Below, in pieces: positions 1 to 9,035 of a stretch of 64,000 bases of DNA. Each line of letters opens with the position of its first letter. The stretch's first letter is position 1. Source of the stretch: Nocardioides bizhenqiangii. GTDB taxonomy: Bacteria; Actinomycetota; Actinomycetes; Propionibacteriales; Nocardioidaceae. The notes under the pieces are model-generated. The model had not been told where the DNA came from. It saw only the letters and a list, made by a program, of their open reading frames with translations, and ran no database searches. The stretch is from contig NZ_CP141059.1 of the NCBI RefSeq assembly GCF_034661235.1, positions 1,426,001 to 1,490,000 of the forward strand. The letters run 5' to 3'. The translations under genes were made by a program, and so were the position numbers.

Positions 1-328
1 GGACACGGCGGACACGTCGATCCTCCCCGACTGGGAGGCGTACGTCGCGAGGCACAACCAGATCGTGCGCAACGACGACCAGGACTTCCGTGGACCGGCA
101 TTGCGAGTCGCGACCGCCGACGACGCGAGCGGGTCCAACCAGCCGTTCACCGACTTCGACGAAGCGGCCCAGAAGCTCGTTGACGACAACTCCGAAACCA
201 CGACGGACGAGCTGAGAGCGGGGCGCGCTGCCGCGTTGGTCGGCAGCATCCTCACCCTGCTGCTCGGACTTCTGGCAGCTGTTGCGGTCGTCCGAGGGAT
301 CGGCGCCCGGAGAAGGGAGTACTCATGA
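1..328 (+). CDS. glnX: GlnX-type membrane sensor protein, C-terminal part (5' end outside window)
   Basis: The reading frame is already open at base 2 and ends at TGA 326-328, so only about 108 C-terminal residues are present. The visible part is a soluble, acidic segment followed by one strongly hydrophobic helix (LVGSILTLLLGLLAAVAVV) and a short basic tail, the topology expected for the last membrane segment of an extracytoplasmic sensor. The stop overlaps the next start (ATGA at 325-328). In mycobacteria glnX lies between glnH and pknG and helps pass amino-acid signals to PknG. The glnX name is inferred from synteny with the glnH and pknG homologues here, not from a recognisable domain. 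Confidence 0.6.
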   Translation, partial: DTADTSILPDWEAYVARHNQIVRNDDQDFRGPALRVATADDASGSNQPFTDFDEAAQKLVDDNSETTTDELRAGRAAALVGSILTLLLGLLAAVAVVRGIGARRREYS

Positions 329-1314
329 CCGTCGCGATGAGGCTGGCAGCAGTCGCGTTGGCCGCGGCGCTCCTTGCGGGCTGTGGCTACGAGGACACGC
401 CGCTCCCGGAGGAGCCCGAGGCGTCGGCGGCCACGAGCGCGCCGGACTGCGAGACCCCGGACGAGTCCGGCACCGACCCGGTCGCGTCCTACCACCCCGG
501 TGAAGGCGTGCCGACCGGACCCAAGCTGGACGAGATCCGAGCTCGCGGCCGTCTGATCGTGGGCGTTTCGGCGGACACCTACCTGATGGCGTCGGAGAAC
601 CCCGAGGAGGGCAACCGCATCGAGGGCTTCGACATCGAGTTCGCGAAGGAGATCGGCAGCGCCATCTTCGGCTCTGACTTCAACGCGGGTCGAAACCTGG
701 AGCTCCGGGTCATCACCGCATCGCAGCGGATCCCACTGCTGACTGCAGGTGACCTCGACCTCGTGATCCGCAACTTCACGATCAACAGTCAGCGGTGGGG
801 CTGCATCGCCTTCTCGGCGGAGTACTACCACTCGGGTCAGAAGGTTCTGGTCGGCGCGTCCCTGGCCGACGACGACGAGGAGAACGGCGAGTACCGGGAC
901 CCGTCGGACCTGGCCGGCTTGCGCGTCTGCGCACCGACCGGGTCGACCAGCCTCGTCAACATCGAGGAGGCGGAGCCGGACGCGAAGATCGAGCCGGCGG
1001 TGAATCACACCGGCTGCCTGGTCAAGTTCCAGCGGGGCGAGGTGGACGCGATCACGGGCGACGACACGGTCCTCGCCGGGTTGGCGGCCCAGGATCCCTA
1101 CGCCGTCGTACCGGACCAGGAGCCTCTGAGCGACGAGCCGTACGGTATCGGAGCCAACCAGGAGGACATCGACCTGGTTCGCTTCGTCAACTACGTGCTG
1201 GCGGAGATGAGGGACGGCGAGTGGGAGGCCGCGTACGAACGCTGGCTTCAGCCGGTCCTCGACCCCGAGGGGGACGACGACGTCGTCCAGCCGACACCGA
1301 CCTACGGACGCTAG
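325..1314 (+). CDS. glnH: GlnH-type amino-acid-binding lipoprotein (SBP_bac_3)
   Basis: 329 residues. The N-terminus is a lipoprotein signal with lipobox LLAGC, so the mature protein should be anchored outside the membrane by its cysteine near residue 20. The rest reads as a polar amino-acid ABC substrate-binding domain: a start of domain near 'RGRLIVGVSADTYLMA', then 'IEGFDIEFAKEIGSAIFG', then a second lobe with 'GLRVCAPTGSTS' and a 'GEVDAITGDDTVLAG' hinge segment. No permease or ATPase follows. As in mycobacteria, the protein probably serves as the ligand sensor of the GlnH-GlnX-PknG route (Asp/Glu sensing in mycobacteria) and not as a transporter part. ATG 325 has a GGGAG site seven bases upstream. 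Confidence 0.85.
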   Translation: MTVAMRLAAVALAAALLAGCGYEDTPLPEEPEASAATSAPDCETPDESGTDPVASYHPGEGVPTGPKLDEIRARGRLIVGVSADTYLMASENPEEGNRIEGFDIEFAKEIGSAIFGSDFNAGRNLELRVITASQRIPLLTAGDLDLVIRNFTINSQRWGCIAFSAEYYHSGQKVLVGASLADDDEENGEYRDPSDLAGLRVCAPTGSTSLVNIEEAEPDAKIEPAVNHTGCLVKFQRGEVDAITGDDTVLAGLAAQDPYAVVPDQEPLSDEPYGIGANQEDIDLVRFVNYVLAEMRDGEWEAAYERWLQPVLDPEGDDDVVQPTPTYGR

Positions 1315-1333
1315 GACCGGAAACCTCTACCCC

Positions 1334-2443
1334 ATGACCACCGCACCTACCGCCCCAGGACGGCTCGGCGAGGCCATCGAGCCGGCGCTCATCCAGCGCT
1401 ACCTCGCCGAGCTGGACTCCTGGCTGCGCACCCGCAAGGACGAGCTCGACGAGCTCGACCGCGCTGCGCTGGCGGCGGGACGGGGGGAGGAGGTGGCGAG
1501 CGACATGTCGCTGACCCTGGCGATGTGGCAGGCGATCCACGACCGCTACCAGCTGGTCTTCGCGACCTGGGACGGCGGCCGGGTGCTCCAGCAGGAGCGG
1601 GAGCGGATCTCGGCGCTGATCTGGGGCCGGCTCGACGGAGCGTCCGGGATGCCGGGCGGGCTCGCGGTCTCGCTTCCCGAAGCGTGCCGCCTCAACGACG
1701 CGCTGACCGGCCAGCTGCGCACCAAGCTGGCACTCGCCCATGACGCAACGGAGCAGGTGGCCCGGATCCGCGAGCTGCGCGCCCAGCTGGAGCGGATCCG
1801 CGACCAGGTGGGTCTCGAGCCGGCAACGACGCGCGACAAGTCGGTCAACACGCTCGCCGGCCTGATGGCGCGGCTGGAGCAGGTCAGCGACCGCGCCGAG
1901 CGGGGCGCCGACGTGGGCGGCATGCTCGGCCCGATCGAGATCGAGGCGACGACGTTCGAGCGCGACCTCATCGTCGGCAACGCCCGTCGCCGCGACGCCC
2001 GCTCCAAGGTGATCTCGGCCCGCGAGCTGCGCGCCGACCTCGAGGCACGGGAGCAGGCGGTGGAGAAGCTCGCGGCGCAGTGTGTGGCCACCGTCGACAC
2101 CGCGCCCCGCTACGCGGTCCCTGACGTCGAAGCACTCGGTCCGGTACCGGTGACGCCCGACGAGATCGACGACTACCTGCAACGGTTGGACCGGGTGTCC
2201 CAGGCGCTCGAGTTCGCCCAGCACAAGTACGCCGACGCGCTCGCCCAGCACACCGACCTGGTCGCGCTGCTCGACGCCTACGTCGCCAAGGCCAGGGCCC
2301 AAGGGGTGGCCGACAGCCCCGACCTCGTCGAGAGTGAGCGGCAGGCCCGCGCCGTCCTCGCTCGCACCCCAGCACCGATGTCCGTCGCCCAGCAGCTGGT
2401 CGCGACCTACCAGACGTGGCTTCAGAAGGAGACCGCCCAGTGA
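1334..2443 (+). CDS. Hypothetical coiled-coil protein of the glnH-pknG operon
   Basis: 369 residues, predominantly helical and charged, with long stretches of Glu/Arg/Leu typical of coiled coils (for example around 'RIRELRAQLERIRDQVG' and 'SARELRADLEAREQAVEKL'). There is no signal peptide or membrane segment and no family I recognise. It sits 19 bases after glnH, and its stop overlaps the pknG GTG start (2440-2443), so translation is probably coupled. A cytoplasmic adaptor or kinase substrate is a reasonable guess from position only. Confidence 0.75.
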   Translation: MTTAPTAPGRLGEAIEPALIQRYLAELDSWLRTRKDELDELDRAALAAGRGEEVASDMSLTLAMWQAIHDRYQLVFATWDGGRVLQQERERISALIWGRLDGASGMPGGLAVSLPEACRLNDALTGQLRTKLALAHDATEQVARIRELRAQLERIRDQVGLEPATTRDKSVNTLAGLMARLEQVSDRAERGADVGGMLGPIEIEATTFERDLIVGNARRRDARSKVISARELRADLEAREQAVEKLAAQCVATVDTAPRYAVPDVEALGPVPVTPDEIDDYLQRLDRVSQALEFAQHKYADALAQHTDLVALLDAYVAKARAQGVADSPDLVESERQARAVLARTPAPMSVAQQLVATYQTWLQKETAQ

Positions 2444-4827
2444 GCACCTGCACGCAGCCCGGATGCACCGGCAGCATCCTCGACGGCTACTGCGACGTCT
2501 GCGGTTCCCCGGGAGATCCCGGTGCCTCGGCAGGGTCGGTCAGCGCGGTCCCGACCGCCACGGTCGGGGCGCCCGCGACCGGCACCGCGCCGGCGCAGCC
2601 GGTCCCGAACGGCGCTCCCTGCGGCCAGCCCGGCTGCACCGGCAAGATCCTCGACGGCTACTGCGACGTGTGCGGCACCGCCGCCGGTGCACCGGCGGCG
2701 CCGGTCGCGGCTCAGGCCGACCCCGTCTCCGACCACGGCGCCTCGGTCGCCACCTCGGCCAGCCGCGTCCAGTCGGCGGCGATCGGCTCCAAACGCGCCG
2801 GCAGCAGCGGCACCGGCTCCACCCGCCGCACTCGCGCCGGGAGCCAGCGGATGCGTGCCGCGCGGCTCGGCGCCGGTCTCACCTCGGTCCCGCCCGCGCC
2901 GCCGGTCGACGCCGCCAAGGCGATCATGGCGCACGCCCAGGTGCCCGAGGACAAGCGCTTCTGCTCGAAGTGCGGCAACAAGGTCGGCCGCAGCATCGAC
3001 GGCACGCCGGGCCGCCCCGAAGGGTTCTGTGCGCACTGCGGACAGGCGTTCTCGTTCACGCCGAAGCTGCAGCAGGGCGACCTCGTCGCCGGGCAGTACG
3101 AAGTGGCCGGGGCGCTCGCGCACGGCGGTCTCGGCTGGATCTACCTCGCTCGCGACCGCAACGTCTCCAACCGGTGGGTGGTGCTCAAGGGCCTGCTCAA
3201 CTCCGGTGACCCCGACGCGCTGGCCGCCGCGATCGCCGAGCAGCAGTTCCTTGCCCAGGTCGAGCACCCGGCGATCGTGGAGATCTACAACTTCGTGACC
3301 CACGAAGGCGCCGGCTACATCGTCATGGAGTACGTCGGCGGAAAGTCGCTCAAGCAGATCCTCAAGGACCGGATGCGGGCCAACAACGGCAGCTACGACC
3401 CGCTGCCGGTCGACCAGGCGCTCGCCTACATCCTCGAGCTGCTGCCGGCGTTCCAGTACCTGCACGACCTCGGTCTGGTCTACTGCGACTTCAAGCCCGA
3501 CAACATGATCCAGGTCGGCGACGCGATGAAGCTGATCGACCTGGGAGGCGTGCGGCGGATCGACGACCAGGAGTCGGCGATCTACGGCACGGTCGGCTAC
3601 CAGGCTCCCGAGGTGGCCGAGGTCGGCCCGTCGGTCGCCTCGGACGTCTACACGATCGGCCGCACCCTGCTGGTGCTCACGATGGAGTTCCGCGGCTACC
3701 AGGGCACCTACCTCCACAGCCTGCCGCCGGTCGACCAGACGCCGCTGTTCCAGCAGCAGGACTCGCTCTACCACCTGGTCGCCAAGTGCTGTGCCGCCGA
3801 TCCGGCCGACCGGTTCGCGTCGGTCGACGAGCTGCGCACCCAGCTGCTCGGCGTGCTGCGGGAGGTCGTCGCGAGGAACCGGCAGGGTACGGCGCTCACG
3901 TCGGCCGCGTCCGTGCTGTTCGAGTCGCCGGCGATCGCGCGTCCGATCACCAGCTGGGACCACCTTCCCAAGCTGCGCGAGGACACCACCGACCCGCAGT
4001 ACGGCTGGCTCTCCACGATCAGCGACGAGAACCCCCGCCAGCGGCTGAAGGACCTCGACAAGGCGCCCGAGGACAGTGCCGAGGTGTGGCTGGCGCGCTG
4101 CAAGGCGGCCCTCGAGCTCGGGGAGTCCGCGGCCACCAAGAGCTATGCCGGCAACCTGCTGGCGGCCGACCCGTGGGAGTGGCGGGCGCTCTGGATGGAG
4201 GGCCTCGCCGCCGTGCAGCAGGACGACTGGGAGACCGCGAAGGCCTCCTTCAACGCCGTCTACCAGCAGGTGCCGGGTGAGCTCGCACCCAAGCTGGCCC
4301 TCGCGTTCGCCTGCGAGGAGGGTGGCCAGCCGGAGGTCGCCGAGGCGCTCTACCAGACCTGCGCCGCGACCGACGCGACGTACGTCGCTCCTTCCGCCTT
4401 CGGGATGGCCCGGGTGCGCGCCGCCCGCCGGGACACCGCCGGCGCGGTCGCCGCGCTCGACCTGGTGCCCACGACCAGCCGGGGCTACACCGAGAGCCGC
4501 CAGCAGCGGGCGGAGGTGCTGCTCGCCGGAAGCGCGATGGATCTCGCCGTCCTCGACCAGGCGCTGCGGACGATCGAGAGCTCGTCGGTCGACGGTCCGA
4601 CCCGCCAGCGCTACACCGTGCGGATCCTCAAGGAGGCGCTGCCCGTCGTGGCGAAGAACCCGCCGCGCAAGGGCGTCACCATCGGCTCGGTCCAGGCGTC
4701 CGAGCACCACATCAGGACCGGACTGGAGAACGCCCTGCGCCTCCTCGCCCGCGAAGCACACGACCTCGACGAGCGCGTGGACCTGGTCAACCAGGCGAAC
4801 GCCGTACGGAACTGGAGCCTCACATGA
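2440..4827 (+). CDS. pknG: PknG-type serine/threonine protein kinase with zinc-knuckle N-terminus and TPR C-terminus
   Basis: 795 residues from GTG 2440, which overlaps the previous stop; an ATG at 2416 would start inside the preceding gene and adds only eight residues. Order of parts: two near-identical short cysteine modules (C4/C9/C18/C21 and C61/C66/C75/C78, both ending GYCDVCG), an Arg/Ser-rich linker, a rubredoxin-like pair CSKCG (175-178) and CAHCG (197-200), the kinase domain (about 215-470), and helical TPR-like repeats to the end. Catalytic residues are K250 (VLKGL), D350 in YCDFKPDN and D367 in LIDLGG. The Tyr-Cys-Asp triad in place of HRD is usual for PknG, which lacks the RD arginine. 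Mycobacterial PknG controls glutamate and TCA metabolism through GarA/OdhI; no such FHA target was found, except possibly the FHA protein of this operon. Confidence 0.9.
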   Translation: MSTCTQPGCTGSILDGYCDVCGSPGDPGASAGSVSAVPTATVGAPATGTAPAQPVPNGAPCGQPGCTGKILDGYCDVCGTAAGAPAAPVAAQADPVSDHGASVATSASRVQSAAIGSKRAGSSGTGSTRRTRAGSQRMRAARLGAGLTSVPPAPPVDAAKAIMAHAQVPEDKRFCSKCGNKVGRSIDGTPGRPEGFCAHCGQAFSFTPKLQQGDLVAGQYEVAGALAHGGLGWIYLARDRNVSNRWVVLKGLLNSGDPDALAAAIAEQQFLAQVEHPAIVEIYNFVTHEGAGYIVMEYVGGKSLKQILKDRMRANNGSYDPLPVDQALAYILELLPAFQYLHDLGLVYCDFKPDNMIQVGDAMKLIDLGGVRRIDDQESAIYGTVGYQAPEVAEVGPSVASDVYTIGRTLLVLTMEFRGYQGTYLHSLPPVDQTPLFQQQDSLYHLVAKCCAADPADRFASVDELRTQLLGVLREVVARNRQGTALTSAASVLFESPAIARPITSWDHLPKLREDTTDPQYGWLSTISDENPRQRLKDLDKAPEDSAEVWLARCKAALELGESAATKSYAGNLLAADPWEWRALWMEGLAAVQQDDWETAKASFNAVYQQVPGELAPKLALAFACEEGGQPEVAEALYQTCAATDATYVAPSAFGMARVRAARRDTAGAVAALDLVPTTSRGYTESRQQRAEVLLAGSAMDLAVLDQALRTIESSSVDGPTRQRYTVRILKEALPVVAKNPPRKGVTIGSVQASEHHIRTGLENALRLLAREAHDLDERVDLVNQANAVRNWSLT

Positions 4828-6125
4828 CCGAACAGGACACCGGGTCGGTCGGCGCGCGGGAGACGGCGTGTCCGTCCTGCGGGGCGGGAGTGCCCACGGG
4901 TGCCCGCTTCTGCGAGTCGTGCGGTGCCCAGGTCGGCGACGCACCGGCGCCGGCAGCGACGTTGACGCCGCCGACGATGGTGCCGGCCGACGACCTCGGT
5001 GACGCGCCGATCAGCGCGCCGACCCGTCGACCGGCGCACGCGCTGCCGGACCCGCCTCCCGACCCGGGCCGCCGCCCGTGCGGCAACTGCGGGGGAGAGG
5101 TCGGGCCCGACCTCTACTGCCTGTCCTGCGGCACCAAGGCACCCAGCGAGCGCGACCACTTCCGCGAGACGCCGGCCTCGTGGGTCGCCGGCGTGTGCGA
5201 CAAGGGCGTGAAGAAGAGCCGCAACGAGGACGCGATGGCGCTGCTCGCCGGCGAGCAGCCCGGATCGCGGGCCGTCCTGGTCGTCCTCGACGGCGTCTCC
5301 AACCTGGTCGACTCCGACGTCGCGTCCCTCGCCGGTGCCCGAGCGGCGCGCGAGGTGCTGCGGACGCCCCTGCCCGCCGGCATGGGCACGCCGCAGGGCC
5401 GCGACGCAGCGGTGGCCAAGGTCTTCACCGATGCCGCTGCGGCGGCCAACACGGCGATCATCGCGGTCACCGACCCCGACGAGCCCAACCCGGCGTCGGC
5501 GACGTTCACGGTCGCGGTGCTCGAGGGCACCCGGATCAGCCACGCCAACATCGGCGACTCCCGCTGCTACTGGCTTCCCGACGATGGTGAGCCGGTGCAG
5601 CTCACGGTCGACGACTCGGTGGCACAAGCCCAGATCGCCTCCGGAGTGGCCAAGGAGGTCGCGGAGACCGGCGAGTTCGCCCACGCGATCACCAAGTGGC
5701 TCGGGCGTGACTCGCAGGACTTCGTGCCGGTCGTCGGCAGCCTCGAGGTCACCGGGCCGGGCTGGCTGCTCGCCTGCTCCGACGGGCTGTGGAACTACGC
5801 GTCCGCGCCGACCGCGCTCCGCGAGCAGATCCAGGCGGCCACCGCGACCGACCCCGAGGGGATCGCGCTCGAGCTGGTGGCGTTCGCCAACGCGGCGGGC
5901 GGCCACGACAACATCACCGCCGCGCTCGCCCGGGTGGGGCCGCTGCCCGAGGCGGCACCCCCGCCGCAGCCCGCGACGACCGCCGCCACGCCGACCGAGC
6001 CGACCGAGCCGGCGGGCGCCGTACCGCCGCCGCCACCACCGGTGCAGAATGCCGGTACGCCGCCCGCACCGCCGACGACCCCGAGCACCGAGGCAGCAGG
6101 AGAGGGAGTCCCGACCGATGGCTGA
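4824..6125 (+). CDS. PP2C-family serine/threonine protein phosphatase with two zinc ribbons
   Basis: 433 residues. ATG 4824 overlaps the pknG stop (ATGA). Two zinc-ribbon motifs come first (CPSCG...CESCG at residues 16-33 and CGNCG...CLSCG near 92-110). The PP2C domain follows: GVCDKGVKKSRNEDA, VVLDGVSN, the core segment SATFTVAVLEG...ISHANIGDSRCYWL, ACSDGLWNY and GGHDNITAAL, which carry the metal-binding aspartates and the terminal DN pair. The C-terminal 75 residues are Pro/Ala-rich and disordered. It is the natural counter-enzyme to the PknG kinase one gene upstream; the shared cysteine modules suggest that the two dock on a common partner (inference). Confidence 0.9.
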   Translation: MTEQDTGSVGARETACPSCGAGVPTGARFCESCGAQVGDAPAPAATLTPPTMVPADDLGDAPISAPTRRPAHALPDPPPDPGRRPCGNCGGEVGPDLYCLSCGTKAPSERDHFRETPASWVAGVCDKGVKKSRNEDAMALLAGEQPGSRAVLVVLDGVSNLVDSDVASLAGARAAREVLRTPLPAGMGTPQGRDAAVAKVFTDAAAAANTAIIAVTDPDEPNPASATFTVAVLEGTRISHANIGDSRCYWLPDDGEPVQLTVDDSVAQAQIASGVAKEVAETGEFAHAITKWLGRDSQDFVPVVGSLEVTGPGWLLACSDGLWNYASAPTALREQIQAATATDPEGIALELVAFANAAGGHDNITAALARVGPLPEAAPPPQPATTAATPTEPTEPAGAVPPPPPPVQNAGTPPAPPTTPSTEAAGEGVPTDG

Positions 6126-7413
6126 GTTCACCACCGCCGTCTTCCAGAACGAGTTCCTGCCGGACGGCGGGACCGACGTCAACGCGATCGTCACCATCGC
6201 CTGCAAGGGGGCCGGCACCGCCGGCCAGTCCGGCTCGGGTGACGCCGGCGAGATCATCATCGTCGACACGTCCGGCTCGATGGGTCCGGCGACGATGGCC
6301 GCCGCGAAGGACGCCGCGCAGGCGGCACTGTCGGAGATCGTCGACGGCACCTGGTTCGCCATCATCGCCGGCGCCGACCGGGCGATGCTCGCCTACCCGC
6401 CGGTGACGAGCGGGCCGGCCCTGGTGCAGATGAACGCCGAGACCAGGCAGGAGGGGTCGGCCGCGATCAGCCGCTTCGTCGGCAGCGGCGGTACGGCGAT
6501 CTCCACCTGGCTCGACCTCGCCGGCCAGATCTTCGCGTCCGTCCCGCAGGTGACCCAGCGTCACGCCCTGCTGCTCACCGACGGCGAGAACCGGGAGCGT
6601 CCGGGACGACTCGACGAGGCGATCAACCGCGCCACCGGCTACTACCAGTGCGACTGCCGCGGCGCCGGCACCGACTGGCAGGTCGCCGAGATCAGGCGGA
6701 TCGCGCAGGCCCTGCTCGGCACCGTCGACATCATCCCGAGGCCCGACGAGATGCGGGCGCAGTTCCAGGAGATCATGCGGGCCTCGATGGCTCGCGGCGT
6801 GGCCGACGCCAAGCTCCGGGTCTGGACGCCGCAGGGCGCCCAGGTCCTCTTCGTGCGCCAGGTCGCCCCGACCCTGGAAGACCTCACCGACCGCGGGGTG
6901 GCGGTCAACCCGCTGACCCGCGACTTCCCGACCGGTGCCTGGGCCGACGAGTCCCGCGACTACCACATCGCCGTGCGGGTCGCGGCGAAGGCGGTCGGGC
7001 AGGAGCAGCTCGCCGCGCGGGTGCAGCTCGCGCTCGGTGAGAACGTCGTGACCCAGGGCCTGGTCAAGGCGACCTGGTCGAGCAACTCCGAGCTCACCAC
7101 CCGCATCGACAAGCAGGTCGCCCACTACACCGGCCAGACCGAGCTCGCGGCCATGATCCAGGAAGGCCTGGCCGCCAAGGCCGCCGGTGACGAGGCGACC
7201 GCGACGACCAAGCTCGGTCGCGCCGTGCAGCTCGCCGCGGAGACCGGCAACGACGAGGCGACCTCGAAGCTGCGCAAGGTTGTCGACGTCGAGAACGAGG
7301 CCGACGGGACGGTGCGGTTGAAGCGGGCGGTCGACAAGGCCGACGAGATGGCGCTGGACACCGCGTCGACGAAGACGACCCGGGTCCGCAAGGACTCGAC
7401 ATCCGGGAGCTGA
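6118..7413 (+). CDS. von Willebrand factor A domain protein
   Basis: 431 residues from ATG 6118, eight bases inside the end of the phosphatase gene and preceded by an AGGAGAGGGAG ribosome site. A complete VWA fold is visible: MIDAS motif DTSGS (D50, S52, S54) and the later TDGEN (D155). There is no signal peptide or membrane helix, so it acts in the cytoplasm. The last 100 residues are Ala/Glu/Lys-rich and helical. VWA proteins of this kind bind a partner through a metal ion. In a kinase-phosphatase-FHA cluster it is likely a scaffold or phospho-target, a role inferred from neighbours. Confidence 0.85.
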   Translation: MAEFTTAVFQNEFLPDGGTDVNAIVTIACKGAGTAGQSGSGDAGEIIIVDTSGSMGPATMAAAKDAAQAALSEIVDGTWFAIIAGADRAMLAYPPVTSGPALVQMNAETRQEGSAAISRFVGSGGTAISTWLDLAGQIFASVPQVTQRHALLLTDGENRERPGRLDEAINRATGYYQCDCRGAGTDWQVAEIRRIAQALLGTVDIIPRPDEMRAQFQEIMRASMARGVADAKLRVWTPQGAQVLFVRQVAPTLEDLTDRGVAVNPLTRDFPTGAWADESRDYHIAVRVAAKAVGQEQLAARVQLALGENVVTQGLVKATWSSNSELTTRIDKQVAHYTGQTELAAMIQEGLAAKAAGDEATATTKLGRAVQLAAETGNDEATSKLRKVVDVENEADGTVRLKRAVDKADEMALDTASTKTTRVRKDSTSGS

Positions 7414-7418
7414 GCCCC

Positions 7419-8210
7419 TTGCCGACCTGCCCCTCGGGCCACGACTCGACCGCCGACGACTACTGCGACGTCTGCGGCCTGCCGATCACCGACGCCGGCT
7501 CCGCGCCGCCGCCGGCCGGCGACGCACCCGCCGCGCCGCCGGAGACGGACGTGCCGACCCCGGCCGCGCCGGCCGGGGCGACGTGCCCGAACTGCTCGGC
7601 GCTCAATCCGGAGAACGCCCTCTTCTGCGAGGCCTGCGGCTACGACTTCACGACCGGCCAGGCTCCGCGGACGCCGTCGCCGCTCGACCTGGACGCGGCC
7701 GCTCCACCCGCCACGTCGACGCCCTCGCCGCCGCCGGCCGAGGCCACGCCCGCCGCCGGAGACCCGCCGACCAGCGAGGCGCAGCGGTCGATCGCGCCGC
7801 CGCTCACCGACGCCTGGATGGCCGAGGTCTGGATCGACCCCGACTGGTACGCCGAGCAGGACTCCTCCGACCCGCTCCCGTCCGCAGGCGTGCCGACCGT
7901 CGTACCGCTGAAGACGACGTCGATCCTCGTCGGCCGCACCTCCCGCAGCCGCAACATCCATCCCGACATCGACCTGTCGACCGACAACGGGATCAGCCGC
8001 CGGCACTGCCAGTTCACGACCGACGGCAGCCGGTGGTGGGTCGAGGACCTCGGCTCCTCCAACGGCACCTACGTCGGCGGCCCGATCGGCCCGTTGCCGA
8101 CCCAGCCGCTGTCGCCGGGGGCGAAGCGCGAGATCGCCGCCGACGAGCGGGTCTACCTCGGCGCCTGGAGCCGCATCGTGATCCGCAAGGCCGCCCCAGG
8201 GGAGCTCTGA
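7419..8210 (+). CDS. Zinc-ribbon and FHA-domain phosphopeptide-binding protein
   Basis: 263 residues from TTG 7419, the only in-frame start that keeps the N-terminal cysteine module (CPSGHDSTADDYCDVCG), which resembles the PknG modules. A second ribbon, CPNCS...CEACG, follows near residues 57-75, then a Pro/Ala linker. A C-terminal FHA domain shows the family signature residues GRT, SRRH and SSNGTYV (about 165-260) that bind phosphothreonine. It is the last gene of the operon. An FHA reader next to PknG recalls GarA/OdhI, but the architecture differs: long linker, ribbons, and no GarA-type N-terminal ETTS motif seen. Confidence 0.88.
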   Translation: MPTCPSGHDSTADDYCDVCGLPITDAGSAPPPAGDAPAAPPETDVPTPAAPAGATCPNCSALNPENALFCEACGYDFTTGQAPRTPSPLDLDAAAPPATSTPSPPPAEATPAAGDPPTSEAQRSIAPPLTDAWMAEVWIDPDWYAEQDSSDPLPSAGVPTVVPLKTTSILVGRTSRSRNIHPDIDLSTDNGISRRHCQFTTDGSRWWVEDLGSSNGTYVGGPIGPLPTQPLSPGAKREIAADERVYLGAWSRIVIRKAAPGEL

Positions 8211-8223
8211 GTTGAACTGCCCG

Positions 8224-8316
8224 AGCGTGTCGCAGACGGCGCGGCACCGCCCGGACCATCGCTTCGCTCGGCCCGCGGGCGCCGCGCCGTGCGGCTTCGC
8301 CGCGGTGCGACACGCT
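8224..8316. terminator. Long inverted repeat between convergent genes, likely bidirectional terminator
   Basis: Perfect 11-base arms AGCGTGTCGCA (8224-8234) and TGCGACACGCT (8306-8316) enclose a GC-rich core with smaller hairpins. No U-tract follows. It lies between the 3' ends of the FHA gene and the methyltransferase gene. A REP-like element is the alternative. Confidence 0.5.
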
Positions 8317-8382
8317 GCCGGGCCGCGGTTGGCGTAGTCGCCGATTGCGACCGCCGGCGGCTTGCGGGTGGCGGCGGGCGGG

Positions 8383-8952
8383 TCAGCTACGAGTGGCAAG
8401 CACGACCGAGGAGTCGCTGGCGACCATCACCTCGACGGCGGTGAACCGGTCGTCGGTGAGCCACTGCTCGCGCAGGATGTCGACCCGGCCGTCGGTCAGC
8501 GGCGGCCACTGCTCGCACGGCCAGAAGTTGTCGAGTACGACGATCCCACCCACCTCGACGAGGTCCGCGATCGCGTCGACGCCGACCTCGGCGGGCTGCT
8601 CGGAGTCGAGGAAGAGCAGGGAGTAGGGGCCCTTGTCGGTCAAGGTGGACCAGTCGGCGGTGAGCACGTCGACGAGCGGGTCGTCGGTGAAGATCTCGGC
8701 GGCCGCGCGCGCCAGCTTGGGGTCGCGCTCCGCGGTGAGGATCCGGGCCTGGGTGTCGCGGACACCTGACCGCAACCACGCCGTGCCGACGCCGCAGCCG
8801 GTGCCGAACTCGGCCATGATCCCGGAGCGGGTGGCGGCCAGCGCCGCCAGCAGACGGCCGGTCTCGTTGCGGCAGAACGACACGTAGCCCGCGCGGCGGG
8901 AGACGTCGAACGCGCGGTTGACCACGTCGGGAAGCTCGGGGGGCGCGCTCAT
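8383..8952 (-). CDS. Class I SAM-dependent methyltransferase (O-methyltransferase-like)
   Basis: 189 residues. The SAM-binding motif I is plain as MAEFGTGCGVGTAWL near residue 46. It is followed by an acidic strand end (ILTAERDP), LVDVLTADW, and LLFLDSEQPAEVGVDAI with a DNFWP segment, in the order of the O-methyltransferase/Methyltransf_24 fold. The ATG at 8952 was chosen because it begins the conserved-looking N-terminus and has a GGATGAAAG stretch upstream; the longer frame adds an unlikely Arg-rich extension. The substrate is unknown. It is a single gene, convergent with the FHA operon. Confidence 0.8.
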   Translation of the reverse strand: MSAPPELPDVVNRAFDVSRRAGYVSFCRNETGRLLAALAATRSGIMAEFGTGCGVGTAWLRSGVRDTQARILTAERDPKLARAAAEIFTDDPLVDVLTADWSTLTDKGPYSLLFLDSEQPAEVGVDAIADLVEVGGIVVLDNFWPCEQWPPLTDGRVDILREQWLTDDRFTAVEVMVASDSSVVLATRS

Positions 8953-9035
8953 GCAAACGAGTCTTTCATCCTGATACCAACGTCTCGCCATCCGAACACG
9001 GATCGAAATGTGACGACACCGGCCCGCGGACGCCG

